Of a stretch of DNA of 20,571 nt, positions 1 through 8,154 are shown piece by piece (within the stretch, counting starts at the first letter, position 1; the number at the start of each line of letters is the position of its first letter). The translations under genes and the position numbers were made by a program. The notes beneath the pieces are model-generated. The model was not told where the DNA came from and did not search any database. It saw only the letters and a list, made by a program, of their open reading frames with translations. Source of the DNA: Clostridium sp. UBA4746 (lineage in GTDB: Bacteria > Bacillota > Clostridia > Clostridiales > Clostridiaceae); the NCBI GenBank assembly GCA_002403785.1, contig DHIM01000168.1, positions 1-20,571 of the forward strand, in the 5' to 3' direction.

Positions 1-8
1 ATATAATA

Positions 9-1190
9 ATGAATAATTCAAGCATAGATATTAGTCACATTAATAATATTATAAAAAAAATAATTCAGCAGATAAATAATAGTAGGGAACAAGTTCTTGA
101 AATAGTTGATAATGTAAGAGTAGAGTTTGAAAATCTAAAAGCTGAGTTAATGTTAATTAGAGAACGCATTGATAAAGTTATTAACACAGTTGATTCACTT
201 GAAGTACAGGATAAACTTATGCGTAAAAAACTAGTTGAGGTTTCAAAAAAGTTTAACTCTTATAATGAGGATGAAATTAAATCTGTATATGAAAAAGCTT
301 CGGATATTAGAGTAAAGTTTATTATGAATCAAAATGAAGAAAAGCAACTTAGAAATAGAAGAGATGCGTTAGATATATTATTAAAAAAATCTTTACAAAA
401 CGTAGACAATTCAGAAAAAGTAATTAACCAACTAAGTATTGCTATGTCATATTTAGAGGGTGACATTCTTTCAGTTTTAGAAGGAGCTGACAAAAGTTCC
501 GATATGTTTATAGGAATAAAAATATTAGAAGCACAAGAAAATGAGCGAAAAAGAATATCAAGGGATATTCATGATGGACCTGCACAACATATCGCTAATA
601 TTATTATGAAAGCAGATATCTGTAATAAAGTTATTCAAAAGGATTTTAATGAAGGACTAAAAGAATTGGCGGATTTAAAAGAAAGTGTAAAAGTTGCATT
701 AAAAGAGGTCAGAAGTATTATTTTTGATTTAAGACCTATGACACTAGATGATTTAGGATTGAACAAAACCATTGAACAAGCTGTAAACTCTATTTCAGAA
801 GATTTTAATATAGATATTAAGTTAAAATTGAAACCTTTAGATGCAGAGGTAGAATCCATTATTCAAGTGGCAGTTTTTCGTATTATTCAAGAAATTTTAA
901 ATAATATAAAAAAGCACTCCCAAGCAAAACATGTGGAGGTCAAATTAGATTTTGGCACAAAATATTTAAGACTACTTATATCCGATGATGGTATCGGCTT
1001 TGATATGGAAGAAACTTTACGAAGAGTAAAAACAAAAGGAACTTCTTATGGACTTATTGGTATATTGGATAGAGTAAACCAATTACAAGGTGAAATTCAT
1101 ATAGAATCGTCAACGGGAGCCGGATGCGTTTATAATATTGTGCTTCCAGTCAATCGAGAGGTGATTAGAGATGAAAAAAGAGGGAATTAA
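9..1190 (+). CDS. DegS-like cytoplasmic sensor histidine kinase
   Basis: This 393-residue protein should autophosphorylate on His and pass the phosphate to the response regulator encoded just downstream. No signal peptide or membrane segment is visible, so it is probably cytosolic. Residues 1-165 are charged and heptad-like, predicted coiled coil as in DegS sensor regions. The HisKA_3 dimerisation/phosphoacceptor motif ERKRISRDIHDGPAQ covers 179-193, with His188 the expected phosphosite. The HATPase_c domain follows: N-box around E295-N299, DDGIGFD at 326-332 and GTSYGLIG at 344-351. Its end overlaps the regulator gene by 20 bases, a sign of translational coupling. The start lies only 8 bases into the window, so its ribosome binding site and promoter cannot be judged. 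Family assignment is firm; strict orthology to Bacillus DegS is not shown. Confidence 0.9.
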   Translation: MNNSSIDISHINNIIKKIIQQINNSREQVLEIVDNVRVEFENLKAELMLIRERIDKVINTVDSLEVQDKLMRKKLVEVSKKFNSYNEDEIKSVYEKASDIRVKFIMNQNEEKQLRNRRDALDILLKKSLQNVDNSEKVINQLSIAMSYLEGDILSVLEGADKSSDMFIGIKILEAQENERKRISRDIHDGPAQHIANIIMKADICNKVIQKDFNEGLKELADLKESVKVALKEVRSIIFDLRPMTLDDLGLNKTIEQAVNSISEDFNIDIKLKLKPLDAEVESIIQVAVFRIIQEILNNIKKHSQAKHVEVKLDFGTKYLRLLISDDGIGFDMEETLRRVKTKGTSYGLIGILDRVNQLQGEIHIESSTGAGCVYNIVLPVNREVIRDEKRGN

Positions 1191-1845
1191 GGTATTAATA
1201 GCAGATGACCACGATTTAATTAGGCAAGGATTAAAGCAAATAATTAGTTTTGAGGAAGGTATAATTATAGTTGGAGAAGCTGAAAATGGTAAGATTGTTC
1301 TCGATATGTTAAAAAACTATGACCTAGATGTCATATTACTAGATATGAATATGCCTTTAATGAGTGGGCTTGAAGTTCTCCAAAGGGTAAAGGAAAAATT
1401 GAAGACCATAAAAATAATCATGCTCACAATGGAAAATGACAGTGCTTTTGTACTAGATGCTATTAATAAGGGGGCAGATGGATATGTACTTAAAGAGTCT
1501 GCAGGCACACAAATTGTAGAGGCAATCGAAACAGTGTATGGAGGAGATAAATACATTGATAAATCTTTAGTTTCTGCTTTGTTTTCAGGGTTTAAAAGCA
1601 AAGAAAAAAAAGAACAGTATTTATTAGATTTATTGACAAAAAGGGAAGTTGAAGTTTTATTGTATATTTCCAAAGGGTTGAGTAACAAAGAGATCGGGAA
1701 ACATCTATTTTTATCAGAAAAAACGGTAAAGAACTATGCAACAAACTTGTTTAAAAAAATAAAAGCACATGATCGTGTTCAAGCCACTATTTTTGCAATA
1801 GATCATCGCATTCAACAGCATTATGAATCTAGGTTCAAAAGGTAA
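1171..1845 (+). CDS. NarL/DegU-type response regulator
   Basis: A 224-residue two-domain transcription factor, probable partner of the overlapping kinase. The receiver domain (about 5-122) has the full active site: D12/D13 acidic pocket, phosphoacceptor D58 in LLDMNMP, T86 and K108. A LuxR-type helix-turn-helix fills about 153-215, with TKREVEVL and the recognition region LSEKTVKNYATNLFKKI. The start is supported by GAGGTG at 1157-1162, eight bases upstream and inside the kinase gene. A terminator follows at once, so the pair is a separate transcription unit from the pilus operon about 200 bases downstream. Control of that operon is inferred from position only. Confidence 0.9.
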   Translation: MKKEGIKVLIADDHDLIRQGLKQIISFEEGIIIVGEAENGKIVLDMLKNYDLDVILLDMNMPLMSGLEVLQRVKEKLKTIKIIMLTMENDSAFVLDAINKGADGYVLKESAGTQIVEAIETVYGGDKYIDKSLVSALFSGFKSKEKKEQYLLDLLTKREVEVLLYISKGLSNKEIGKHLFLSEKTVKNYATNLFKKIKAHDRVQATIFAIDHRIQQHYESRFKR

Positions 1846-1877
1846 TTCTATTATTTTTTTTAAATGTTAGATAATCT

Positions 1878-1922
1878 GGGACTTTTCTCTTTAACTAGTA
1901 GGGACAAAAGTCCTTTTTTTTT
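1878..1922 (+). terminator. Rho-independent terminator after the kinase/regulator pair
   Basis: GGACTTTT at 1879-1886 pairs perfectly with AAAAGTCC at 1906-1913, followed by nine T residues. A shorter competing hairpin, GGAC-AAAA-GTCC at 1902-1913, uses the same 3' arm. Confidence 0.75.
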
Positions 1923-2053
1923 GTTTACTTTTATACCTATAGGATGTGACTTTCAGTATCACACGTAGTGCTTCATTTAAGAGTATATTAAAGTATAGCA
2001 GAAAGATAAATCTTAGAACAAAGCAAATACAACAAATTATAGGGGGAATTATT

Positions 2054-2236
2054 ATGCTAATGTATTTTATGAATTTTCTAGAGATTATTTTATTAAAGGT
2101 TAGAGAAGAAGACGGACAAGGCATGGTTGAATATGCATTGTTAGTAGGGCTTATAGCAGTAGTTGTAATCGGTGTACTTGTACTACTTGGGCCAGCTATT
2201 GCGGCAAAATTCACAGAGATAATTGATGCACTATAG
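2054..2236 (+). CDS. flp: Flp-type (type IVb) major pilin
   Basis: A 60-residue prepilin and the likely main subunit of the Tad pilus. A short leader ends in DG; the mature protein would begin QGMVEY, which puts Glu at +5 and Tyr at +6, the hallmark of Flp pilins. A single hydrophobic helix (ALLVGLIAVVVIGVLVLLG) follows, with a short polar C-terminus. The start at 2054 is chosen because AGGGGG at 2041-2046 sits eight bases upstream; the same frame is open back to 1946 but has no ribosome binding site there and gives an implausible leader. It heads the pilus operon. Cleavage needs a TadV/CpaA-type prepilin peptidase, which is not in the window. Confidence 0.88.
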   Translation: MLMYFMNFLEIILLKVREEDGQGMVEYALLVGLIAVVVIGVLVLLGPAIAAKFTEIIDAL

Positions 2237-2290
2237 TTATGCAATATTAATTTCAAGTAACAAACCACAACTATAATAGAGGTGATAATT

Positions 2291-2680
2291 ATGGAAAGGT
2301 TAAGAAATGAAAAAGGGCAATCACTCGTAGAGTTTGCCATTTTACTCCCTTTATTATTGTTACTATTAATGGGTATTTTAGAATTTGGTATAATGCTAAA
2401 TTCATATTTGACCATCCATAATTCGGCTAGAGAAGGTGCTAGACTGGGTATTGTCGCTGGTTCTAATATAGAGATTAAAGAGTTGATTATTAAGACTTCG
2501 CCTAATTTAGACGCTGACAATCTAGTGGTAAATATAACACCATCAGACGGGAGTAGAAAATCTGGAGATACCATTACAGTAGAAGTTATATATAACTATC
2601 ACGTAACAATTCCTATAATAAGTAATATCATTCATAATGTGGCGGTATTAAAAGCGCAAACATCCATGAGGATAGAATGA
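2291..2680 (+). CDS. tadE: TadE-like pseudopilin
   Basis: A 129-residue minor pilin-like protein. The N-terminus NEKGQSLVEFAILLPLL matches the TadE signature, with predicted prepilin cleavage after Gly, Glu at +5 and Phe at +6. A hydrophobic helix spans about 13-35 and an extracytoplasmic domain of roughly 90 residues follows. TadE proteins are known to be processed by the same peptidase as Flp and to be needed for pilus assembly. The ATG at 2291 is preferred; a GTG nine bases upstream (2282) lies inside the GAGGTG ribosome binding site. The stop codon at 2678-2680 abuts the next start codon. Confidence 0.88.
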   Translation: MERLRNEKGQSLVEFAILLPLLLLLLMGILEFGIMLNSYLTIHNSAREGARLGIVAGSNIEIKELIIKTSPNLDADNLVVNITPSDGSRKSGDTITVEVIYNYHVTIPIISNIIHNVAVLKAQTSMRIE

Positions 2681-3586
2681 ATGGTGAATTTAATTAAGAA
2701 GGTAAATAATAAGGGAAATATTGCGATTATATTATGTTTGGTTTTTACAGCACTTTTGGGTTTTACAGCTTATATGATAGATATTGGCCTAGTTTATGTA
2801 GAAAAAACTAAATTATCTAATGGTATTGATTCAGCTGTATTAGCAGCTAGTCTGGAATTACCTACAGATGCAACTAAATCGAGAAATATTGCTGTAGAGT
2901 ATCTTGAAAAGAATAATGTAGATCCGAGCAAAGTTTCAATTAATATAAGTGGTGATAATAAAAGCATACAAATGGAGGCAGTAAAAAATGTGAAACACTT
3001 CTTTGCACCTATAATTGGAATAAACAATAGTAATATTCATGCAAGTACAAAGGCTATTATAGCACCCATAAAATCAATTAAAGGTGGCATTAGACCTTTT
3101 GCAGTTGAGAAATTCGATTTTTCTTATGGAGATATCGTAACACTTAAAGAAGGGGCTGGTGATGGCTATCATGGGAATTATGGTGCAGTTGCATTGGGGG
3201 GAACCGGTGCAAATGTATTTAAATCAAATACACTTTATGGATATAGTGGAACATTAACAGTGGGGGATGTGATAGATTCGGAGACCGGTAACATGGCAGG
3301 AGCTATAAATGAAATTATAAATTATATTAACTCGGAGTCTAGTAGCTTTAATAACTTTGGAAGAAATTCTATTAGATTATGGATATTGCCTTTAGTGAAT
3401 TCTTTAGACGTTAATGGAAGAAAAAATGTATTAGTAGTAGGTTTTGGAGAATTTTATGTTGAAGCAGTTACAAAGAACTCAGGAAAAATGCAAATTCAAG
3501 GACGCTTTGTTAGATATGTTACAAATGGGGAGATTGACATAACTTTAAGCGATACTGGGGCCTATGGATCAAAACTTGTAAAATAG
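2681..3586 (+). CDS. Tad-domain (TadG-like) pilus assembly protein
   Basis: 301 residues. The N-terminus VNNKGNIAIILCLVFTALLG begins a single membrane helix (about 12-34), followed by AYMIDIGLVYVEKTKLSNGIDSA, the usual Tad domain that leads TadG-like proteins. The rest (about 60-301) should be extracytoplasmic; it has many Gly, Asn and Ser residues and I see no MIDAS-type von Willebrand motif, so this is a short TadG-like form. The Gly-Asn N-terminal region lacks Glu at +5, so it is probably not a cleaved prepilin. Its start directly follows the tadE stop, with GAGGAT inside tadE as ribosome binding site. Role inferred: anchoring or assembly factor of the pilus. Confidence 0.8.
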   Translation: MVNLIKKVNNKGNIAIILCLVFTALLGFTAYMIDIGLVYVEKTKLSNGIDSAVLAASLELPTDATKSRNIAVEYLEKNNVDPSKVSINISGDNKSIQMEAVKNVKHFFAPIIGINNSNIHASTKAIIAPIKSIKGGIRPFAVEKFDFSYGDIVTLKEGAGDGYHGNYGAVALGGTGANVFKSNTLYGYSGTLTVGDVIDSETGNMAGAINEIINYINSESSSFNNFGRNSIRLWILPLVNSLDVNGRKNVLVVGFGEFYVEAVTKNSGKMQIQGRFVRYVTNGEIDITLSDTGAYGSKLVK

Positions 3587-3639
3587 GAATAAAGCAAAGT
3601 TATTATTTATACAAACTACGGAGTATGGGTGGTGTTTTA

Positions 3640-4617
3640 GTGAAAAATACAGGAAAAAGATTAATTTTAGTATCATTATCGCTTACAGTAATAAGTTGCA
3701 TTGTTATTTTTATATATTTAAGATCTTTAAATCCTCAAATCGCCTCAACTAAGACAAGGACTATTTTAGTTGCTGCTGAAACAATAGCCCCAAGAGTTTT
3801 AATAGATAAAAAAATGGTTAAGGAAATTAAAATAAATGACAATACAATATTTGATGATTATGTAAAGAATTCTTCCAATATTGTAGGAAAATATACCAAA
3901 GAAATTATTTTAAAAAATGAAGGATTTTATAACGACAAGTTGATAAATAAACTTGATAATGAATTGAGTTTAAAAATAAAAGGTAATAATAGAGCTATTT
4001 CCATAAATATTAATGGAAGTACAGGCGTGTCTGACCTTATTAAACAAGGGGATTTTGTTGATATAATTCTATTTTTATCAGAGAAGAAGGATGGTCAAAA
4101 AATCATTAGACCTGATTTAACAAAAATATTGCTTCAAAACATTCAGGTATTAGCTATAGATAAAGCGCTTAATAGAGAGGGTACGCAAAGAGTGGTGATA
4201 CCAACTAATTACTTAATAACATTATCTGTTCCAATTTCAGCAGCAGAGAAGTTAACACTTGCGGAAGAAATTGGTCAATTAAAATTGGTATTAAGACCAT
4301 TACAACCGGATTATATTTATAAAACAGATGGAGCAACTTGGCAAAAACTTCTCCTAGATGATTTAAATAATATGCCAAATTTATTTCCAGAATACAAAAC
4401 TAAAGCAGCAGAGGCGAAGAAAGTTAGCTTAGGCAATTATAAGTTTGAAAAATACGTTTATTATACGGTAAAACAAGGTGACACACTGCAAAAAATAAGT
4501 AGGGCTTTTTATGGAGATCCTAAAAATTATTTATTAATAAAACAAGTTAATGGGATTGAGGAGCAAAACTTAATCAAATCTGGAACAGGCATTAAAATCC
4601 CAGTATTAGAGAAATAG
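3640..4617 (+). CDS. cpaB: CpaB/RcpC-like pilus assembly protein with C-terminal LysM domain
   Basis: About 325 residues. One membrane helix lies near the N-terminus (RLILVSLSLTVISCIVIFIY). A SAF-like segment follows (TILVAAETIAPRVLIDKKMV) and then the CpaB core, including GDFVDIILFLSE and YLITLSVPISAAEKLTLAEE. The last 53 residues form a LysM module: YYTVKQGDTLQKISRAFYGD, a central helix ending VNG, then IKSGTGIKIP. In diderms CpaB/RcpC works with the secretin channel; no secretin gene is present here, and the LysM suggests binding to peptidoglycan on the outer face. GTG at 3640, preceded by GGGTGGTG, is favoured; ATG at 3625 is in frame, has GGAG three bases upstream, and adds five residues. 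The fusion is read directly; the anchoring role is inference. Confidence 0.82.
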   Translation: MKNTGKRLILVSLSLTVISCIVIFIYLRSLNPQIASTKTRTILVAAETIAPRVLIDKKMVKEIKINDNTIFDDYVKNSSNIVGKYTKEIILKNEGFYNDKLINKLDNELSLKIKGNNRAISININGSTGVSDLIKQGDFVDIILFLSEKKDGQKIIRPDLTKILLQNIQVLAIDKALNREGTQRVVIPTNYLITLSVPISAAEKLTLAEEIGQLKLVLRPLQPDYIYKTDGATWQKLLLDDLNNMPNLFPEYKTKAAEAKKVSLGNYKFEKYVYYTVKQGDTLQKISRAFYGDPKNYLLIKQVNGIEEQNLIKSGTGIKIPVLEK

Positions 4618-4627
4618 GGGTGAGAGA

Positions 4628-5776
4628 ATGAGCAAAATTAAAATTTTAATTGCAGATGACATACTAGAAACCAGAAATGTAATAAAGAAAATATTAAATT
4701 TAGAGAATAACTTCTTTGAAATTGTTGGTGAAGCAAGCAATGGAGAAGAAGTTATAAAACTTATCCCAAATATAAATCCGGATATCGTATTAATGGATAT
4801 TAATATGCCTGTGCTTAATGGTCTCGAAGCTACAGAGAAAATCACTGCTCTATTTCCTGCTGTTACCGTAATTATTATGTCTGTTCAAGCTGAAAGTGAA
4901 TATTTGAAAAAGGCTATGTTTTATGGAGCAAAAGAATACATTATTAAGCCTTTTAACTATGATGTTTTAGTTAATACTATAACTTCTACCTATGAAAAGT
5001 ATAAGAATAAGGGTGTGAATGGAACATTCGAAAATGAGCTACTTATTGCAAAAACCATAACCTTTTTTAGTTCCAAAGGAGGAGTAGGAAAATCTGTTTT
5101 AGCGCTAAATAGCGCTGTGACCTTAAGTCGTGAGTATCATAAAAAAACTCTGCTTATAGATTTAGATTTGCAATTTGGAGACATATCAATGTTGGTAAAT
5201 CAGTATGCAAAAAAAAATATTCTTGATGTTATTGAGGACGGACAACTGGACTCTTACGAGAATATAAAACGTTATTTATATGAATTTAATGAAAATCTTC
5301 ATATCCTTTTTGCACCTTCAAAACCCGAAACAGCAGAGTATATTGGGAAAGATAGTATTGAAAAATTGATGAAAATAATGAAGAAACATTATGAACTGAT
5401 TATCATTGATACCGGTATTAATTTTAATGATAGTACCCTTTATATTTTAGATTTTTCAGAAATAGTACTATTTGTTACTACCATGGAAATCGTTGCTCTT
5501 AAGAACACTAAATTAGGTCTGGGAGTTATGCACTCCCTTGGTTATGATAAAGACAAAGTAAAATTGATTGTTAATAATTTTACTACTAAATACGGAATCA
5601 GCAAGTCAGAAGTACAGGGAGCATTCAGTGATGGTATTTATGCTGTGATCCCAGAGGAGCAAAATACAGTTAGTATCTCGGTTAACAAAGGACAGCCCTT
5701 CTGTGATAATCTTAAATATGATAAGCTAAAAATAGGAAAAGCTATTGCTATAATGTGTAAGGACTTAGCAAATTAG
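4628..5776 (+). CDS. cpaE: CpaE/TadZ: receiver domain fused to MinD/ParA-like ATPase
   Basis: 382 residues, probably the polar or site-selecting ATPase of the Tad machine. Residues 3-122 form a CheY-like receiver with every expected residue: D10/D11, phosphoacceptor D57 in LMDINMP, S85 and K107 in IIKPF. The ATPase domain (about 140-380) has the deviant Walker A KGGVGKS at 150-156, with the ParA/MinD signature lysine at 150, then LLIDLDLQFGD (Walker A') and LIIIDTG (Walker B). In many Tad systems the receiver of TadZ is degenerate; here it looks competent for phosphorylation. The ATG follows GGGGTGAGAG; the gene lies 10 bases after cpaB. Confidence 0.9.
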   Translation: MSKIKILIADDILETRNVIKKILNLENNFFEIVGEASNGEEVIKLIPNINPDIVLMDINMPVLNGLEATEKITALFPAVTVIIMSVQAESEYLKKAMFYGAKEYIIKPFNYDVLVNTITSTYEKYKNKGVNGTFENELLIAKTITFFSSKGGVGKSVLALNSAVTLSREYHKKTLLIDLDLQFGDISMLVNQYAKKNILDVIEDGQLDSYENIKRYLYEFNENLHILFAPSKPETAEYIGKDSIEKLMKIMKKHYELIIIDTGINFNDSTLYILDFSEIVLFVTTMEIVALKNTKLGLGVMHSLGYDKDKVKLIVNNFTTKYGISKSEVQGAFSDGIYAVIPEEQNTVSISVNKGQPFCDNLKYDKLKIGKAIAIMCKDLAN

Positions 5777-5786
5777 AGGTGATTAT

Positions 5787-7115
5787 ATGTCCCTTATAAA
5801 GAGATTAGAAGAGATAAATGTAGATAAAAAATGTAATAAACTTAATGAAAAAGAAGTAGATCCCTATTCTGAATTAAAGATAAAAATTCAAAATAGGGTA
5901 ATAGACGAGCTAGATATAGATTTTAATGATATATCAGACCAAAATGAAGAATTAAAGCACGAAATAAATCTTATTGTTGTAAAGCATATTGAACAAGAAT
6001 CTCTGAACATGACAAATAATCAAAAGCAAATAATAAAAGAAGAATTATTGGATGAGATTATTGGATTTGGACCTATTACAGCCTTACTTGCAGATAAAAG
6101 TGTAACTGAAATTATGGTTAATGGTCCCAATCATGTTTATATTGAACGTGATGGTAAACTAATTCTTACAGATGCTAAATTTAAAAATGATAACCATGTA
6201 ATGCATGTTATTAAAAAAATTGTTGCGCCTATTGGAAGAAGAATAGATGAGAGTTCTCCTATGGTTGATGCACGATTACCCAATGGTTCTAGAGTAAATG
6301 CTATAATTCCTCCTTTAGCTATTGACGGACCTTCAATTACCATAAGAAAATTTGCCGAGGATCCTTTTAAAATAAAAGATTTAATAAATTTTGGAACCTT
6401 GAGTTCAAAGATGGCAGAACTCCTTAAATATTGTGTTGAAGGGCGTTTGAATATTGTTGTTTCAGGTGGAACTGGTAGTGGAAAAACCACCACTTTAAAT
6501 GTACTTTCTTCCTTTATACCTGATACAGAACGAATTGTTACTATTGAAGATGCAGCCGAGCTACAACTTTCTCAAATACATGTTGTGAGACTTGAGACAA
6601 GGGTCGCAAACATTGAGGGAAAAGGTGAAGTAAGTATAAGGGATTTAGTTAAAAACAGTCTAAGAATGAGACCTGACAGAATAATCATAGGGGAAGTACG
6701 TGCAGGAGAAACCTTAGATATGCTTCAAGCTATGAATACTGGTCATGATGGCTCCCTAACAACTGGTCACGCGAACTCTCCAAGAGACATGTTATCAAGA
6801 CTTGAAACTATGGTTCTTATGTCAGGGATGAATCTACCTATTAAAGCAATTAGAGATCAAACAGCATCAGCTGTTGATTTAATTATACAACAGTCAAGAC
6901 TTATGGATGGTACTAGACGAATAACCCATATAACAGAAGTTCAAGGGATGGAAGGGGATATTATAATCCTTCAAGATATTTTTAAATTTGAGCAAAGTGG
7001 ACTAGATAATAAAGGTAAGGTCAAAGGGGAATATGTATTTACAGGTATAATGCCTAAATTTCTTGAGAAATTCAAAGAGAGAGGTATTAATATACCACCG
7101 GGCATCTTTTACTAG
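5787..7115 (+). CDS. cpaF: CpaF/TadA secretion ATPase
   Basis: A 442-residue hexameric type II/IV secretion ATPase, the motor for pilus extension and probably retraction. The N-terminal domain (about 1-200) includes FGPITALLADKSVTEIMVNG, typical of CpaF. The nucleotide-binding domain has Walker A GGTGSGKTTT at 227-236, the Asp box TIEDAAEL at 252-259, Walker B RIIIGEVRAGE, and the His box TGHDGSLTTGHANS. Length and motif order match the family. It is cytosolic, docking to TadB/TadC. GAGGTG lies eight bases before the ATG and the gene follows cpaE by 10 bases, consistent with one operon. Confidence 0.95.
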   Translation: MSLIKRLEEINVDKKCNKLNEKEVDPYSELKIKIQNRVIDELDIDFNDISDQNEELKHEINLIVVKHIEQESLNMTNNQKQIIKEELLDEIIGFGPITALLADKSVTEIMVNGPNHVYIERDGKLILTDAKFKNDNHVMHVIKKIVAPIGRRIDESSPMVDARLPNGSRVNAIIPPLAIDGPSITIRKFAEDPFKIKDLINFGTLSSKMAELLKYCVEGRLNIVVSGGTGSGKTTTLNVLSSFIPDTERIVTIEDAAELQLSQIHVVRLETRVANIEGKGEVSIRDLVKNSLRMRPDRIIIGEVRAGETLDMLQAMNTGHDGSLTTGHANSPRDMLSRLETMVLMSGMNLPIKAIRDQTASAVDLIIQQSRLMDGTRRITHITEVQGMEGDIIILQDIFKFEQSGLDNKGKVKGEYVFTGIMPKFLEKFKERGINIPPGIFY

Positions 7116-7153
7116 TAACCTCAATTCTTCACTAAAAATTAAAAGTGGATGTG

Positions 7154-8122
7154 ATGAATATGATATATGTTATAATGCTTCTTATTTTTTTCTGTGTTTG
7201 GTCACTGATAAGTGCCATGTTACTAGCTATGTTTTATAAGGAAAAAGCCATAGATAAACTAAAATTTTATGATGCTAATTATGCAATTAAAGATAAAAAT
7301 GAAAATACTGAAAGCACTAAAATAAAATTTTTAAAAACATTAGCAAATCTAATTCCCAATATTAAATTTAATGAAAAACAAGATAGAAAATTAGTGATTG
7401 ACTTAATTAAAAGTGATATACCTATTACAGTAGAAGAACTCTTAGTAGTAAAAATTCTTACATCAATAGCTTTTGCTTTTTTAGCATATATACTTTCCAA
7501 GGATTTTATTATTGTTTTTTTTATGTTTACTATAATTTGGAACACACCCAAATTTATTATTTCACATAGAAAAAAAGAAAGAATTAAGACCTTTAATGAA
7601 CAGCTAAATGAAGGTACAATGATTATTTCAAACTCACTTAAAGCAGGTTATTCTTTTTTACAAGCTATAACTGCAGTATCTGCACAAACAAAAGATCCTT
7701 TTGCTAAAGAATTTAAAAAACTACTAAAGGAAATGAGTTTAGGCATTTCAGAAGAAATTGCTTTGAAAAATCTGTTAAATAAAATGGAGTCGGAGGATCT
7801 TAGACTAATAGTAAATGCTATTTTGATTCAAAAGGACATAGGTGGAAACTTATCAGAGATATTGGATAATATTTCTGATACCATAAGGGAGAGGCAAAAG
7901 ATTCAGAATGAACTTAAAACTTTGACGGCACAAGGTAGATTATCTGGAATTATTGTAATGCTTATTCCGTTTTTCTTAGGTATTACCATTTATTTATTTA
8001 ATAAAGAATATATTATGCTTTTGTTTACTACACCCATTGGGCTAGGAATGATAATAGCTGCATTTATAAATCAAATAATAGGTTTGATTATGATTAGAAA
8101 AATTATTAAAATTGATATGTAA
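7154..8122 (+). CDS. tadB: TadB inner-membrane platform protein (T2SSF family)
   Basis: About 322 residues. A membrane helix opens the protein, two hydrophobic segments follow near 100-140, then a cytoplasmic T2SSF domain with NEGTMIISNSLKAGYSFLQA and DIGGNLSEILDNISDTIRER, and two C-terminal helices. TadB and TadC together form the membrane platform contacted by CpaF. The start is uncertain among GTG 7145, ATG 7154 and ATG 7160; GTGGATGTG upstream suits either ATG. The operon continues after a 30-base gap with no terminator. Confidence 0.88.
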   Translation: MNMIYVIMLLIFFCVWSLISAMLLAMFYKEKAIDKLKFYDANYAIKDKNENTESTKIKFLKTLANLIPNIKFNEKQDRKLVIDLIKSDIPITVEELLVVKILTSIAFAFLAYILSKDFIIVFFMFTIIWNTPKFIISHRKKERIKTFNEQLNEGTMIISNSLKAGYSFLQAITAVSAQTKDPFAKEFKKLLKEMSLGISEEIALKNLLNKMESEDLRLIVNAILIQKDIGGNLSEILDNISDTIRERQKIQNELKTLTAQGRLSGIIVMLIPFFLGITIYLFNKEYIMLLFTTPIGLGMIIAAFINQIIGLIMIRKIIKIDM

Positions 8123-8154
8123 TAAAAATATAAATAATGGTTGAGGTGGTAATA

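Noticed and set aside
1945..1963. CRP-like site TGTGA-N9-TCACA
   Set aside because: The spacer is 9 rather than 6 and clostridial CRP control is doubtful; kept only as a generic inverted repeat.
1946..2053. Upstream extension of the Flp pilin frame
   Set aside because: No ribosome binding site, basic non-leader content; the ATG at 2054 has a strong site and gives a normal prepilin leader.
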